Assembly: GCA_029555925.1 (NCBI GenBank)
Contig: JAKPQU010000055.1
Coordinates: 1 to 38,378 of the forward strand
Length of the DNA: 38,378 bases
Direction: 5' to 3'
Source: Bacillota bacterium
GTDB taxonomy: Bacteria > Eremiobacterota > SpSt-956 > JAKJGF01
Shown: piece by piece, positions 6,843 through 15,399 of the stretch
How the letters are laid out: every line of letters starts with the position of its first letter
Numbering within the stretch: the stretch's first letter is position 1
The notes under the pieces: model-generated
The model's database searches: none
What the model saw: the letters and a program-made list of their open reading frames with translations, nothing else
What the model was told of the DNA's origin: nothing
Translations under genes and position numbers: made by a program

Positions 6843-7841
6843 ATGGATGACAACCAAATGAACATTTTTATGAAAAGATTTATTATTTTAATTGTTCTTC
6901 TCTTTCTTTCTATTCCTGCAAGGGCCTCACACCCTGTATCGGAAGATGTCCTCAACCATATAAAAGTAACAGGCTCTTCAGATATAAGAGACGTACAGAA
7001 TTTTCCTACTTCCCGGCTGCCTGACGGTATAAAAAGTCTTTTTATAATAACCATGCCTGATGACAGGACAAAAATAATCCTTACAGGGAGAGGTAAAGAC
7101 GGAATATTCCGTTCTTTCGGCAGAGTGGAATTTAACGGAGAGTTGAATATAGCCAAAACAGATGTTTTTTATGATGAAGAAGACGGACTCATTCATATTT
7201 ACTCTCAGATGCCATATTCGGCTTTTTATTACGGAGCAATATACAGATGGGATAAACAGTCAGAAAAACTTGTAATTGTGAAGGAGTGGCAGGAAGACCC
7301 CTCGGCAGAAGCTTTAAAAGAAGTAGAATATCTCCTTTCCACCGGTGAAATAGATAAAGCATCGGAAAAACTTAATAACATGTTTTATCCGTGCCATTAT
7401 TATGATACCTGTGAAATGGAAGTTAAATTCCTCAGAAGTGCTCATAAGAAAGCACTTGAAGAATACAGAAAAGGCAGGAATGATGGCTGGAAACTGATTA
7501 AAACTGCCATCTCTGTCCTTGGAGATAAATGGGTTTTTAGATTTAAATCCAGAGATGATTATGAAAAAAGTGATTTTAATAAATATATGACTTACAGTGA
7601 GTTTATTACAGCCATGAATGATTACGGTTTCTTCATGGAACAGGCAGGAAAGTGTAAAGATGCAATTTTTGTACTCACCTATGTTCTGAAGCTTTCTCCA
7701 GATAGAACACCTGCTTATCTTAATCTTGCCGATGCTTTATATAAAGACGGCAAAGAAGCAAAAAAATACTATAAAACTTATGTGGACTTAATGAACAAGG
7801 AAGGGAAAGACATACCTTCACGGGTTTATGAGAGACTATGA
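6843..7841 (+). CDS. Exported protein of unknown function with C-terminal TPR-like helices
   Basis: The 332-aa protein begins with a signal peptide (FIILIVLLFLSIPARA, ending near residue 28). The first half of the mature protein (about 30-155) is beta-rich with no family I recognise. The second half has helical pairs; residues about 265-325 (GKCKDAIFVLTYVLKLSPD, then AYLNLADALYKDG) form a good TPR unit. The stop overlaps the next start as ATGA, so it is translationally coupled to the phosphodiester glycosidase. Starts at 6843 and 6858 are both possible; neither has a clear ribosome site. It may work with the next protein in the cell envelope. Confidence 0.75.
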   Translation: MDDNQMNIFMKRFIILIVLLFLSIPARASHPVSEDVLNHIKVTGSSDIRDVQNFPTSRLPDGIKSLFIITMPDDRTKIILTGRGKDGIFRSFGRVEFNGELNIAKTDVFYDEEDGLIHIYSQMPYSAFYYGAIYRWDKQSEKLVIVKEWQEDPSAEALKEVEYLLSTGEIDKASEKLNNMFYPCHYYDTCEMEVKFLRSAHKKALEEYRKGRNDGWKLIKTAISVLGDKWVFRFKSRDDYEKSDFNKYMTYSEFITAMNDYGFFMEQAGKCKDAIFVLTYVLKLSPDRTPAYLNLADALYKDGKEAKKYYKTYVDLMNKEGKDIPSRVYERL

Positions 7842-9529
7842 ATATTTTTTCACTGATCACTCATTTATTCACTATTTCCGGCTCACAACGCACAACTCAT
7901 GCATCACGCATTACGCATCACGACTCACGCATCACGACTCACGACTCACGATTCACAGGGCGAACACGGTTTGCCCCTGCTCTTCACTCTTCACCCTTCG
8001 CCCTTCACCCTTCACTTTTCACTTTTCACTTTTCACTCTTCACTCTCTTACTCTTTTTTCTTCTATCTTTACCTGGAACATGTGAAACCATAAATTATTC
8101 TTCACCTCCGGGAACAGATATTCACCTGATAACAGTAGACCTGAATGATCCTTCTGTTTATGTTACTCCTCTTGTCCCGCCGGGATTTGATGCCATAGAA
8201 GATACCTATCCTGTGGCAGCAATGGACAGGATAATTGAATTATATCATCCAAAAATTCTTATAAACGGCACTTATTTTGACCTGAATGAAGGCTACCCCA
8301 TAGGAAATCTTGTAATGGACGGAAATCTTGTAAATGAAGGATATAACGGTTCCGCTCTCTGTATAGACTATAACAACAGACTTGATTTCCTTCTCTTTAC
8401 CGGCTGTATAGGAAGATATCTTGATTTATCCAGATGGAAGAGTGTCATATGTTCCGGCCCTACCCTTGTTTATAAAGGAAATACTTATTATTTTAATCCC
8501 CAGGAAGGCCATAAGGATCAGGGGCTTTATAGAAATACCAGAAGAAGTGTCCTTGGTATAACGGGGGATAATAAATTGTTGATAACCGGTATTGGCAGGG
8601 ATGTATCTCTTCAGGAAACAGGCCGGATAATGAAATCTCTGGGAGCTTATTATGCCTGTAATCTGGACGGAGGAACCTCAACCGGGTTATATGTTGACGG
8701 AAAATATCTCATAAGACCGGGGCGGACTGTAAGTAATTTCCTTGCAGTGTTCGATAAAAAACCTTCCAATCTTTATATACCTCCGTCACTTAATAAATAT
8801 TTCGAAGAAAAACAGGAAAAAGAGGCAAATGAACTTTCACAGGAGGCTGAAGGATTATTACGGGACAGATGTTATTCCGATGCTCAGTCTCTTTTTATAG
8901 AAGCATGCGAAAAAGATCAGGACAATGCCATAAGATATCTGGATGTAGCCAGAACTTCTTACCAACTCGGTGATTATGAAGAAGAAAGTAAATATATGGC
9001 TAAAACAGGTATGGTTTATTTACAGAAAGGTATTATATTATTTGCTCTCTTCTATGCAGATAAAGCACTTCAAATTGATCCCGAGAATAAACTTGCTATG
9101 GAAATAAAACATCTCGCCACATATCCGGAATTTCTGCTGGGAGGTATGTATCTATTCAGAAATAAGATTACCATGGCAGAATATTATTTTTTGAAAGCTA
9201 TTGAGAAGAATCCCGAAGAACCGAGATTTTATTATGCCCTGGGAACGGCCTACTGGAAATCGGGTCTTAAGGAAAAAGCATCAGATACATATCTTAAATC
9301 CTGTGAATTATTCCTTAAAAAAGACCTTCCCTTTGATGCGTACTGTGCCGCGTTAAACGGAGTAAGGACAGATCCTCATAATAAAGAGGCAAGAATTGCC
9401 TTTGCAGAGATAGCAATTATGAGAGAGAAATATGACAGTGCCATAGTCCATCTTCAGATTGCCCATATGCTTGCCCCGGAGGATAAGAAAGTAATAAAGC
9501 TTCTCGAAGGTTTCGGATTTTCTATTTAG
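7838..9529 (+). CDS. Exported phosphodiester glycosidase-domain (NAGPA-like) protein with TPR tail
   Basis: The core (residues about 85-310) is a NAGPA/DUF2233 phosphodiester glycosidase domain: KILINGTYFDLNEGYPIGNL, SGPTLVYKG, RRSVLGI and NLDGGTSTGLYVDGK are the family signatures. Family members remove sugar caps from phosphodiesters or act on cell-surface glycans; the substrate here is unknown. Residues about 335-560 are TPR-like repeats (LALEI/ALGTAYWKSGL units). The first 75 or so codons are unusual: they are written in 7-base repeats and read as HDSR/TTH units, then a Phe/Leu-rich stretch that serves as the signal-peptide core before LSLPGTCE. No in-frame ATG, GTG or TTG lies between the array and the domain, so translation must start upstream; ATG 7838 overlaps the previous stop (ATGA). 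Confidence 0.85.
   Translation: MNIFSLITHLFTISGSQRTTHASRITHHDSRITTHDSRFTGRTRFAPALHSSPFALHPSLFTFHFSLFTLLLFFLLSLPGTCETINYSSPPGTDIHLITVDLNDPSVYVTPLVPPGFDAIEDTYPVAAMDRIIELYHPKILINGTYFDLNEGYPIGNLVMDGNLVNEGYNGSALCIDYNNRLDFLLFTGCIGRYLDLSRWKSVICSGPTLVYKGNTYYFNPQEGHKDQGLYRNTRRSVLGITGDNKLLITGIGRDVSLQETGRIMKSLGAYYACNLDGGTSTGLYVDGKYLIRPGRTVSNFLAVFDKKPSNLYIPPSLNKYFEEKQEKEANELSQEAEGLLRDRCYSDAQSLFIEACEKDQDNAIRYLDVARTSYQLGDYEEESKYMAKTGMVYLQKGIILFALFYADKALQIDPENKLAMEIKHLATYPEFLLGGMYLFRNKITMAEYYFLKAIEKNPEEPRFYYALGTAYWKSGLKEKASDTYLKSCELFLKKDLPFDAYCAALNGVRTDPHNKEARIAFAEIAIMREKYDSAIVHLQIAHMLAPEDKKVIKLLEGFGFSI
7879..8052 (-). repeat. Composite heptamer array inside the glycosidase coding region
   Basis: About 170 bases of mixed 7-base units in the open (TCAC) direction: GCATCAC/GCATTAC, GACTCAC, GATTCAC (7879-7956), then CTTCACT/CTTCACC/TTTTCAC (7980-8052). 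A GGGCGAAC-ACG-GTTTGCCC inverted repeat (7958-7976) is embedded between the two parts. It contains no stop in the gene's frame. Confidence 0.92.
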
Positions 9530-9535
9530 TTCTGC

Positions 9536-9575
9536 TTATACGCATCACGCATTACGCATCACGCATCACGATTAT
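9536..9575 (-). repeat. Heptamer element at the hybrid kinase 3' end
   Basis: On the minus strand it is ATCGTGATGC, GTGATGC, GTAATGC, GTGATGC, GTA. The kinase gene at 9552-11462 runs into it and takes its last residues (VMRDA) and TAA stop from the array. Confidence 0.88.
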
Positions 9576-11462
9576 ATCGTAGAGAGTTTTGCTCAATTCT
9601 TCCATACCGTAAGGCTTAAGAATAACTGCACTGAATCCGTATCTTTTATAATCTGCCATGACGGGATCACTGGAATAACCGCTGGATACTATGGCTTTAA
9701 TATCAGGATCTATTTCCCTGAGTTTTCCGATTGCTTCTTTCCCGCCCATCCCTCCCGGGATTGTCAGGTCTACTATTACTGCATCAAAGGGATTCCCTTC
9801 CTCTTTTGCCTGCTTATATAATTTAATTGCTTCTTCTCCGTCTTCTGTCATGGTAAAATCATATTTTAATCTTTCCAGTATTATTTCCAGTACTTCCCGT
9901 AACATTTCATCATCGTCCATGACAAGAATTCTGCCTTTCCCTTCCAGAATTTCTTTCTGAGATGATTTTTCAGGTATGTGAACATCTTCCGACACAGGAA
10001 GGAAGAAAGTGACAGTTGTTCCTTTACCTTTAACCGATTCCGCCACTACATGGCCGGAATGATTTCTGATTATGGAATAGGCTATAGTTAATCCCAGACC
10101 GGAGCTTTTCGGTTTTGTAGTGAAATAGGGATCAAATATCTTCTGTAAATATTTTTCCTCTATACCACATCCCTGATCCTTTATAGTTATCTTTACATAT
10201 GTTCCATTTTTAAGGTTTCCTATATTTTTTTTATCGATTACTATATTTTCACCTGAAATTGATATGGTTCCTCCGTTCATGGACTGTTCCGCATTTAAAA
10301 CAAGGTTTTGAATTACCTGGCTTATCTGCCCTTCATCAATAGAAACAGGCCATAAATCTCCAGGAAAATGAAATTCACATGTGCTTTTTGTGCCTATAAG
10401 AGCGAAATTTGCAGCTTCTTTTATCACATCAGATATAATACCTGTTTTCTTTACAGGCAATCCTCCTTTGGCAAAGGTAAGTAATTGATAGGTAAGATCC
10501 TTTGCTCTTAAGGATGCTTTTTCAACATTGGCAAGTATCTCAAAAAGCTTATCTTTTTCATCATTTTCAAGCATTACTCTTCCGATACTGATACTGGCCA
10601 GAACGGAGGTAAGTATATTATTGAAATCATGGGCAATTCCACCTGCCAGTAACCCCAGGGATTCAAGTTTTTCAATCTTAAGAAGTTCTTCTTCCCATTT
10701 CTTTTTTTCTGTAATATCATTCAGAAATACAAGCACAGCCGCTTCGCCATCCCAGTTAATTATTGCACCGCTGAGCTGTACGTGCCTTATGTTTCCATCT
10801 CTGTCATAAAATCGGAAGGTATAATTATCAGGTACTTTTTCTCCTTTTAAACGTTTGTAATGGTAATTTCTCACCATTTCTCTGTCATCTTTATGAATAA
10901 ATTCAAAGAAGGATTTGTGTGATATATCTTCCACATAACCTGTTGCTTTAAGGAATTTAGGGTTTGCAAATATAATTTTTTCCCTCTTAAGAACTAAAAT
11001 GCCTTCATTGGCATGTTCAAAGAGGATACGATACCTCTCTTCCGATTTCCTTAAAGCCTCTTCTGCAAGTTTTTTTTCTCTTCTTATTTCTGCTTCATGT
11101 AATTCACGTTTAATAGCAGGAACGAGTCTGGTCAGATTATCTTTCATTACATAATCATGAGCACCGGATTTCATAATCTCTACTGCCAGATTTTCCCCTA
11201 TAGTGCCGGAAACCATAATAAAAGGGATGTCATATCCTTTTTCTTTTATCATATTTAAAACAGAAAGGCCGTTAAAGCCCGGTAATGAATAGTCTGAAAT
11301 GATAATGTCCCATCTGTTGTTCTCAAGAGCTTTTTCCAGAGAAGTCAGAGAAGAAACATATTCAAAGTCCACTTTATAACCGGCCCGTGAGATTTCCCGT
11401 GCCAGAAGTATGGCATCATCTTCACAATCGTCAATAATTAATACGGTAAGTTCTTTATTCAT
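9552..11462 (-). CDS. Hybrid histidine kinase: REC-PAS-HisKA-HATPase-REC
   Basis: The 636-aa cytoplasmic protein has no membrane segment. An N-terminal receiver (phospho-Asp57, Lys107, residues 5-125) is followed by a PAS domain (140-252), a dimerisation domain with GGIAHDFNN (phospho-His278), an ATPase domain (N-box NLVLNAEQS at 386-394, G1 DQGCG, F FDPYF, G2 GLGL) and a C-terminal receiver (Asp565, Lys616, 510-630). It probably takes phosphate from another kinase through the first receiver and relays it. The first receiver is a close paralogue of that in 15852-18569. AAAGGA lies 8 bases before the ATG, and TGATATAAT lies about 40 bases upstream. The last five residues come from a heptamer array. 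Confidence 0.95.
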   Translation of the reverse strand: MNKELTVLIIDDCEDDAILLAREISRAGYKVDFEYVSSLTSLEKALENNRWDIIISDYSLPGFNGLSVLNMIKEKGYDIPFIMVSGTIGENLAVEIMKSGAHDYVMKDNLTRLVPAIKRELHEAEIRREKKLAEEALRKSEERYRILFEHANEGILVLKREKIIFANPKFLKATGYVEDISHKSFFEFIHKDDREMVRNYHYKRLKGEKVPDNYTFRFYDRDGNIRHVQLSGAIINWDGEAAVLVFLNDITEKKKWEEELLKIEKLESLGLLAGGIAHDFNNILTSVLASISIGRVMLENDEKDKLFEILANVEKASLRAKDLTYQLLTFAKGGLPVKKTGIISDVIKEAANFALIGTKSTCEFHFPGDLWPVSIDEGQISQVIQNLVLNAEQSMNGGTISISGENIVIDKKNIGNLKNGTYVKITIKDQGCGIEEKYLQKIFDPYFTTKPKSSGLGLTIAYSIIRNHSGHVVAESVKGKGTTVTFFLPVSEDVHIPEKSSQKEILEGKGRILVMDDDEMLREVLEIILERLKYDFTMTEDGEEAIKLYKQAKEEGNPFDAVIVDLTIPGGMGGKEAIGKLREIDPDIKAIVSSGYSSDPVMADYKRYGFSAVILKPYGMEELSKTLYDIIVMRDA

Positions 11463-11499
11463 TATAATCCTTTTGATCTATTGATTAGTTTTACAAGTT

Positions 11500-11508
11500 A
11501 TTATATCA
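11500..11508 (-). promoter_or_regulatory. Extended -10 promoter element for the hybrid kinase
   Basis: On the minus strand TGATATAAT is a perfect extended -10 (TGnTATAAT), with a weak -35 (TTAAAA) 17 bases upstream. The start codon is about 38 bases downstream of the -10. Confidence 0.45.
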
Positions 11509-11574
11509 TAGTACCGGGTAAATTTTAAAGTTCTAAATGAATATTCCCATATATTACTGAAATTAGTGAGATAA

Positions 11575-11655
11575 ACATATACTTCTCGTAATGCGTAACG
11601 CGTAACGCGTGACGGGAAGGAAAACGTTTATTATATGCTTATGCTCAGGTCAGTA
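11575..11655 (+). repeat. Heptamer element with conserved 3' flank (copy 2)
   Basis: GTAATGC, GTAACGC, GTAACGC, GTGACGG are followed by GAAGGAAAACG and about 40 bases resembling 122-165. The stretch 11463-11804 between genes is gene-free and is largely this element plus the array at 11732. Confidence 0.85.
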
Positions 11656-11727
11656 ATTAAAGTGAAAAGAACAGGACATTACTCACCATTCACTATTTAA
11701 ATAGTAATGCTCAACCAGGTGATGTTC

Positions 11728-11788
11728 AATTATCCTCGCGTCACGCGTCACGCGTCACGCGTCACGCGTCACGCGTCACGATCTTATA
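11728..11788 (-). repeat. Longest uniform heptamer array (GTGACGC x6)
   Basis: Read on the minus strand it is TATAAGATC, then GTGACGC six times, then GAGGATAAT. The units are identical, indicating recent expansion or homogenisation. It sits 15-20 bases upstream of the ribosome site of the transporter gene at 11805. Confidence 0.93.
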
Positions 11789-11804
11789 GAGAGGATTTCG
11801 ATGA

Positions 11805-13196
11805 ATGAGAAAATTTTTCCATCTATTTATACCTCCCTCTGATGCAGAAATGATTGCCGAGCCAGATGAAGTAAAATCTCGATATAAATACTGGCGTACA
11901 AGACAGCTTTATTCAACGTTTATAGGTTACGGAGTATTTTATTTTGTGAGAAAAAATATTCCCCTTGCTCTTCCTGTTATGGAACATGTTCTCGGCGTTT
12001 CCAAAGCCAACCTGGGACTTTTTCTTACCCTCCATGATCTTCTCTACGGCGTATCAAAATTTTTAAACGGTATTCTGGGCGACAGAGCCAATCCGCGATA
12101 TTTTATGCCTCTGGGGTTATTGCTGTCTGCCCTTATGAATATTTTTTTCGGTCTGAGTTCAGGTCTCTATACAATGGGTATCGTATGGATGTTAAACGGA
12201 TGGTTTCAGGGCATGGGATTCCCTCCATGTGCAAGGATTTTATCTCACTGGTTCAGCCCGAAAGAAAGGGGCACTAAGTGGGCCATATGGAATACATCCC
12301 ATCAGGTTGGTGCCGCTCTTATTCTCGTAATGGCAGGCTATCTTGCAAAATACTACGGGTGGCAGTCCTGTTTTTTTGTTCCTGCTGTTATCTCTATAGC
12401 CGTGGCAATTTTTCTTGCAGAGAGGCTCAGAGATACTCCCGGCTCTCTCGGTCTTCCTCCTGTAGAAGTCTATACCGCACCCACTGATGAAGAGTTTTTA
12501 CTCAGACTCAGAACCGGTTATCTGGATGTACCTTTCGGGAAAGAAGAGTCTTCAGAGAAAAAAGAACCACACAAAGAAAATGACGAAATTCCTTTTAAAG
12601 AATTTCTTATGAAATATGTATTTTCAAATGTCTATATATGGATTATATGTTTTGCCAATTTTTTTGTGTATATTATAAGATATATCTTTATGAACTGGGC
12701 TCCTACCTTCCTTAATGAAATGAGAGGTATTTCTCTGGTACATGCAGGAGGCATGACTGCAGGTTTTGAAATAGCCGGTCTTATGGGCTCTCTCATGGCG
12801 GGGTGGCTTACTGACAGATATTTTAAGAGCAGAAGAGGACCTGTATGTTTAATTTATATGGTTCTTACCCTTGTAAGCATATTTCTTTTCTGGAAGTTAC
12901 CGGCAGGTTTCCCTTTCTTTGATACTGTTATGTTATTACTGATAGGTTTTTTTATTTACGGCCCCCAGTTCCTTGTTGCCGTTATGACTGCCGATATAGC
13001 TACTAAAAAAGCCTCTGCAACAGCTATAGGACTTACAGGATTTTTCGGATATATGAGTGGTATAGTATCAGGGTGGGGTCTTGGATGGGTTGTAGATAGT
13101 TATGGATGGAACGGCGGATTTCTTCTTCTTGTTCTCTGCTCTGTAATTGCTACAGTACTTTTTGCATTTACCTTGAATGTAAAGGGAGAAGACTGA
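11805..13196 (+). CDS. OPA-family transporter (GlpT/UhpT/UhpC-like)
   Basis: The 463-aa MFS protein of the organophosphate:phosphate antiporter family has about 12 membrane helices. Signatures are YKYWRTRQLYSTFIGYGVFYFVRKN near the start (about 27-51), FLNGILGDR, NGWFQGMGFPPCARILSHWF and the second-half AGWLTDRYFKSRRGP. Family members exchange glycerol-3-phosphate or hexose phosphates for phosphate; UhpC is instead a membrane sensor that acts through a histidine kinase. A soluble PAS histidine kinase starts 10 bases downstream, so a sensor role is possible. AGAGAGG precedes two overlapping ATGs (11801, out of frame and short; 11805, in frame, spacing 10). Confidence 0.9.
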   Translation: MRKFFHLFIPPSDAEMIAEPDEVKSRYKYWRTRQLYSTFIGYGVFYFVRKNIPLALPVMEHVLGVSKANLGLFLTLHDLLYGVSKFLNGILGDRANPRYFMPLGLLLSALMNIFFGLSSGLYTMGIVWMLNGWFQGMGFPPCARILSHWFSPKERGTKWAIWNTSHQVGAALILVMAGYLAKYYGWQSCFFVPAVISIAVAIFLAERLRDTPGSLGLPPVEVYTAPTDEEFLLRLRTGYLDVPFGKEESSEKKEPHKENDEIPFKEFLMKYVFSNVYIWIICFANFFVYIIRYIFMNWAPTFLNEMRGISLVHAGGMTAGFEIAGLMGSLMAGWLTDRYFKSRRGPVCLIYMVLTLVSIFLFWKLPAGFPFFDTVMLLLIGFFIYGPQFLVAVMTADIATKKASATAIGLTGFFGYMSGIVSGWGLGWVVDSYGWNGGFLLLVLCSVIATVLFAFTLNVKGED

Positions 13197-13206
13197 GGAA
13201 TATTAT

Positions 13207-14691
13207 ATGATGAAATTCAATGAAATCACGATGGAACATATGTTGAAAAATGCACCTGCAGTTATTGGCTTTGCCCGTAACAGAACAATTCAATGGGTAA
13301 ACTATCAATTACTTGACATGTTCGGATATAAAGAAGAAGACATAACAGGAAAAAGCACAAGAATACTTTATGACAGTGATGAAGAATTTGAAAGAGTCGG
13401 GTCTGTACTTTACAGAGAAAAAAAAGGGAGAGGTTCTGTTTTTACCAGATGGAAACATATAGACGGAGATTTTATAGATATTCAGCTTGATCTGAACTGT
13501 GTAAATCATAATGATTATACAGAAGGAGTGATCTTTACAGCCATTGATATAAGAGAATTGAAGAAAGTAGAAAAAGAATTAAGAGACTCAAAAGAAAGAT
13601 TTTCCCAGATATTTTATTTCAGCCCCCAGATAGTTGCTCTCAGTACTATCTCAGAAGGAAGATATCTCGAGGTCAATGATGCTTTTTTAAAGATTACCGG
13701 ATATGAAAGAGAAGAAGTAATAGGCCGGACTGTCATGGAATTAAACCTCTGGGCCGAGCCGGAAGAAAGAAATAAAATTATTGCTTTAATGAAACAGTAC
13801 GGTGCTGTTACCAACCATGAAATAAAGTTTCGCCGTAAAAACGGTGAAATTATTTCAACTTTATGCTCTATGGTAAGAATTGAAATCGATGGGCAGGATT
13901 GTCTTTTAGCCCTGGTTGTAGATATTTCAGAACGTAAACGTATGGAAGAAAAATTAGTGAAACTTAACGAGGAACTGGAACAGAGGGTTACGGAAAGAAC
14001 GAGAGAACTGAGTGTTATTAATAAAGAACTTGAATCTTTCTGCTATTCTGTTTCTCATGACCTGAGAGCTCCTCTCAGAAGTATAGGTGGTTTCTCTCTG
14101 GCACTTCTTGAGGATTATTCGGATAAACTGGATGAAGAAGGACATGATTATTTACAGAGGATATGTAAAGCAAGCCAGAAAATGTCCGAGCTTATTGATG
14201 ATCTATTGAACCTGTCCCGTGTGACAAGAAGTGTTATAAAACTTGAACAGGTAAATTTGAGTCTGCTGGCAGATAGAATTTTAAAAGAACATTTTGAGAG
14301 GGAAAAAAGAAAGAATGTTGAAGTGATTATCTGTCCTGATATAATTATTCTCTGTGATGAAAGACTTATGACTGTAGCTCTGGAAAATCTTCTTGGTAAT
14401 GCCTGGAAATTTACTTCTAAAAATGATTATACAAGGATAGAATTCGGCACTATGAAGGATAAAGAAAAGACTGTATATTTTATAAGTGACAATGGTGCAG
14501 GATTTGATATGATCTATGGAGATAAATTATTCGCCCCCTTTCAGAGACTTCATTCTGTTTCTGACTTTCCCGGCACAGGTATAGGTCTTGCCACAGTTCA
14601 GAGGATTATCCATCGTCATGGAGGACATATATGGGCAGAAGGACACACAGGAAAAGGAGCTGTTTTTTATTTTACATTTGAGGCTCAGTGA
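13207..14691 (+). CDS. Soluble PAS-PAS histidine kinase
   Basis: This 494-aa protein without membrane helices has PAS 1 (about 10-118), PAS 2 (130-245), a coiled coil (EEKLVKLNEELEQRVTERTRE, 247-267), a dimerisation domain with phospho-His284 (SVSHDLRAPLRSI, phytochrome-kinase type), and an ATPase domain (N-box ENLLGNAWKF, G1 DNGAGFDM, F FAPFQRL, G2 GTGIGLA). It is directly downstream of the UhpC-like transporter and three bases upstream of an exported small protein, so the three probably form one operon. No cognate receiver is in the operon; the nearest is the single-domain regulator at 15397. Confidence 0.95.
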   Translation: MMKFNEITMEHMLKNAPAVIGFARNRTIQWVNYQLLDMFGYKEEDITGKSTRILYDSDEEFERVGSVLYREKKGRGSVFTRWKHIDGDFIDIQLDLNCVNHNDYTEGVIFTAIDIRELKKVEKELRDSKERFSQIFYFSPQIVALSTISEGRYLEVNDAFLKITGYEREEVIGRTVMELNLWAEPEERNKIIALMKQYGAVTNHEIKFRRKNGEIISTLCSMVRIEIDGQDCLLALVVDISERKRMEEKLVKLNEELEQRVTERTRELSVINKELESFCYSVSHDLRAPLRSIGGFSLALLEDYSDKLDEEGHDYLQRICKASQKMSELIDDLLNLSRVTRSVIKLEQVNLSLLADRILKEHFEREKRKNVEVIICPDIIILCDERLMTVALENLLGNAWKFTSKNDYTRIEFGTMKDKEKTVYFISDNGAGFDMIYGDKLFAPFQRLHSVSDFPGTGIGLATVQRIIHRHGGHIWAEGHTGKGAVFYFTFEAQ

Positions 14692-14694
14692 AGG

Positions 14695-15153
14695 ATGAAA
14701 ATAAATATAATTCTTTTTTTTATAATACTCAATTTCTTACCATGTTATTCTGCCGGAGAGCGTAATGATACAGAACTGGAATCTTTACTGGAAGAATATA
14801 AAGCATTTCGATGTCAGAAAGGTTGGTTTAATGGCGGTAAGGAATGGAATAAAAATCTGGACAGCTGGGATGGCAGGTATCATATTGTTATGGTAAAACT
14901 CGGCGATTTTCTCGGAAATTCAAAGTACACGGAAAATGATATAATAAATTTAATGGGAGAGCCGGATATGATATATAATAAGGAGAAAGAGAAACCTCCT
15001 CATATTATGGAAAAAGAATATAAACCGGGAGGTTATGAAGATATTGATAAGGAACATCTCATATATTTCTGGCGCGGCTTCCATGATTATCTTTATTTTG
15101 TATGTCAGAATGGTACAGTTATTTATTCTGACTGGTATTTTGCCTATGAATAA
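14695..15153 (+). CDS. Small exported protein with a BamE/SmpA-like motif
   Basis: The 152-aa protein has an N-terminal signal peptide (IILFFIILNFLPCYSAG). The segment YTENDIINLMGEPDMIY (about 82-98) has the shape of the conserved (T/S)xxxVxxLLGxPD motif of SmpA/OmlA/BamE-type envelope proteins. The C-terminal half is rich in aromatic residues and alternates as beta strands. It begins three bases after the kinase stop, which suggests a periplasmic partner for the transporter/kinase pair, but the family assignment is weak. Confidence 0.6.
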   Translation: MKINIILFFIILNFLPCYSAGERNDTELESLLEEYKAFRCQKGWFNGGKEWNKNLDSWDGRYHIVMVKLGDFLGNSKYTENDIINLMGEPDMIYNKEKEKPPHIMEKEYKPGGYEDIDKEHLIYFWRGFHDYLYFVCQNGTVIYSDWYFAYE

Positions 15154-15208
15154 TTTATCAGTGATTGTGTTTAAAAATGTCAGGTAATTTTATATATAAA
15201 TGTCTCAC

Positions 15209-15267
15209 GTTCCTGGTTCCGGGTTCTGGGCTCTGGATCTTCTTAACCCATCACCCATCACCCGACA
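15209..15267 (+). repeat. Variant 7-base arrays (GTTCTGG and CCCATCA types)
   Basis: GTTCCTG, GTTCCGG, GTTCTGG, GCTCTGG run in perfect 7-base period (15209-15236), followed after ten bases by CCCATCA, CCCATCA, CCCGACA (15247-15267). They keep the period but not the GTRA core of other arrays. No gene lies in 15154-15396. Confidence 0.8.
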
Positions 15268-15345
15268 ACCCTGATTAATTAAGAGATTTATGAAATCAAT
15301 TATAATTTCCAGTAAAATAAATCTACCTGCCATAAAAAAACACTA

Positions 15346-15380
15346 TCCGCGTCACGCGTCACGCGTCACGCATCACGACT
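15346..15380 (-). repeat. Heptamer element upstream of the response regulator
   Basis: On the minus strand it is AGTC, GTGATGC, GTGACGC x3, GGATAGTG. It ends immediately before the ribosome site of the regulator gene. Confidence 0.88.
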
Positions 15381-15381
15381 G

Positions 15382-15399
15382 AAAAGGATGGTTAAAATG
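15382..15399 (+). promoter_or_regulatory. Ribosome binding site choosing the 15397 start
   Basis: AAAAGG (15382-15387) abuts the ATG at 15388 but is nine bases before the in-frame ATG at 15397, so the second ATG is preferred. Confidence 0.65.

Noticed and set aside
7828..8093. Alternative reading frames across the heptamer array (about 64-85 codons)
   Set aside because: The TCAC direction is open in all three frames by construction, so these are by-products of the repeat; only the frame joined to the glycosidase domain is supported.
11728..11788. CRISPR-like array
   Set aside because: The repeats are adjacent 7-base units without spacers, and no cas genes are present.
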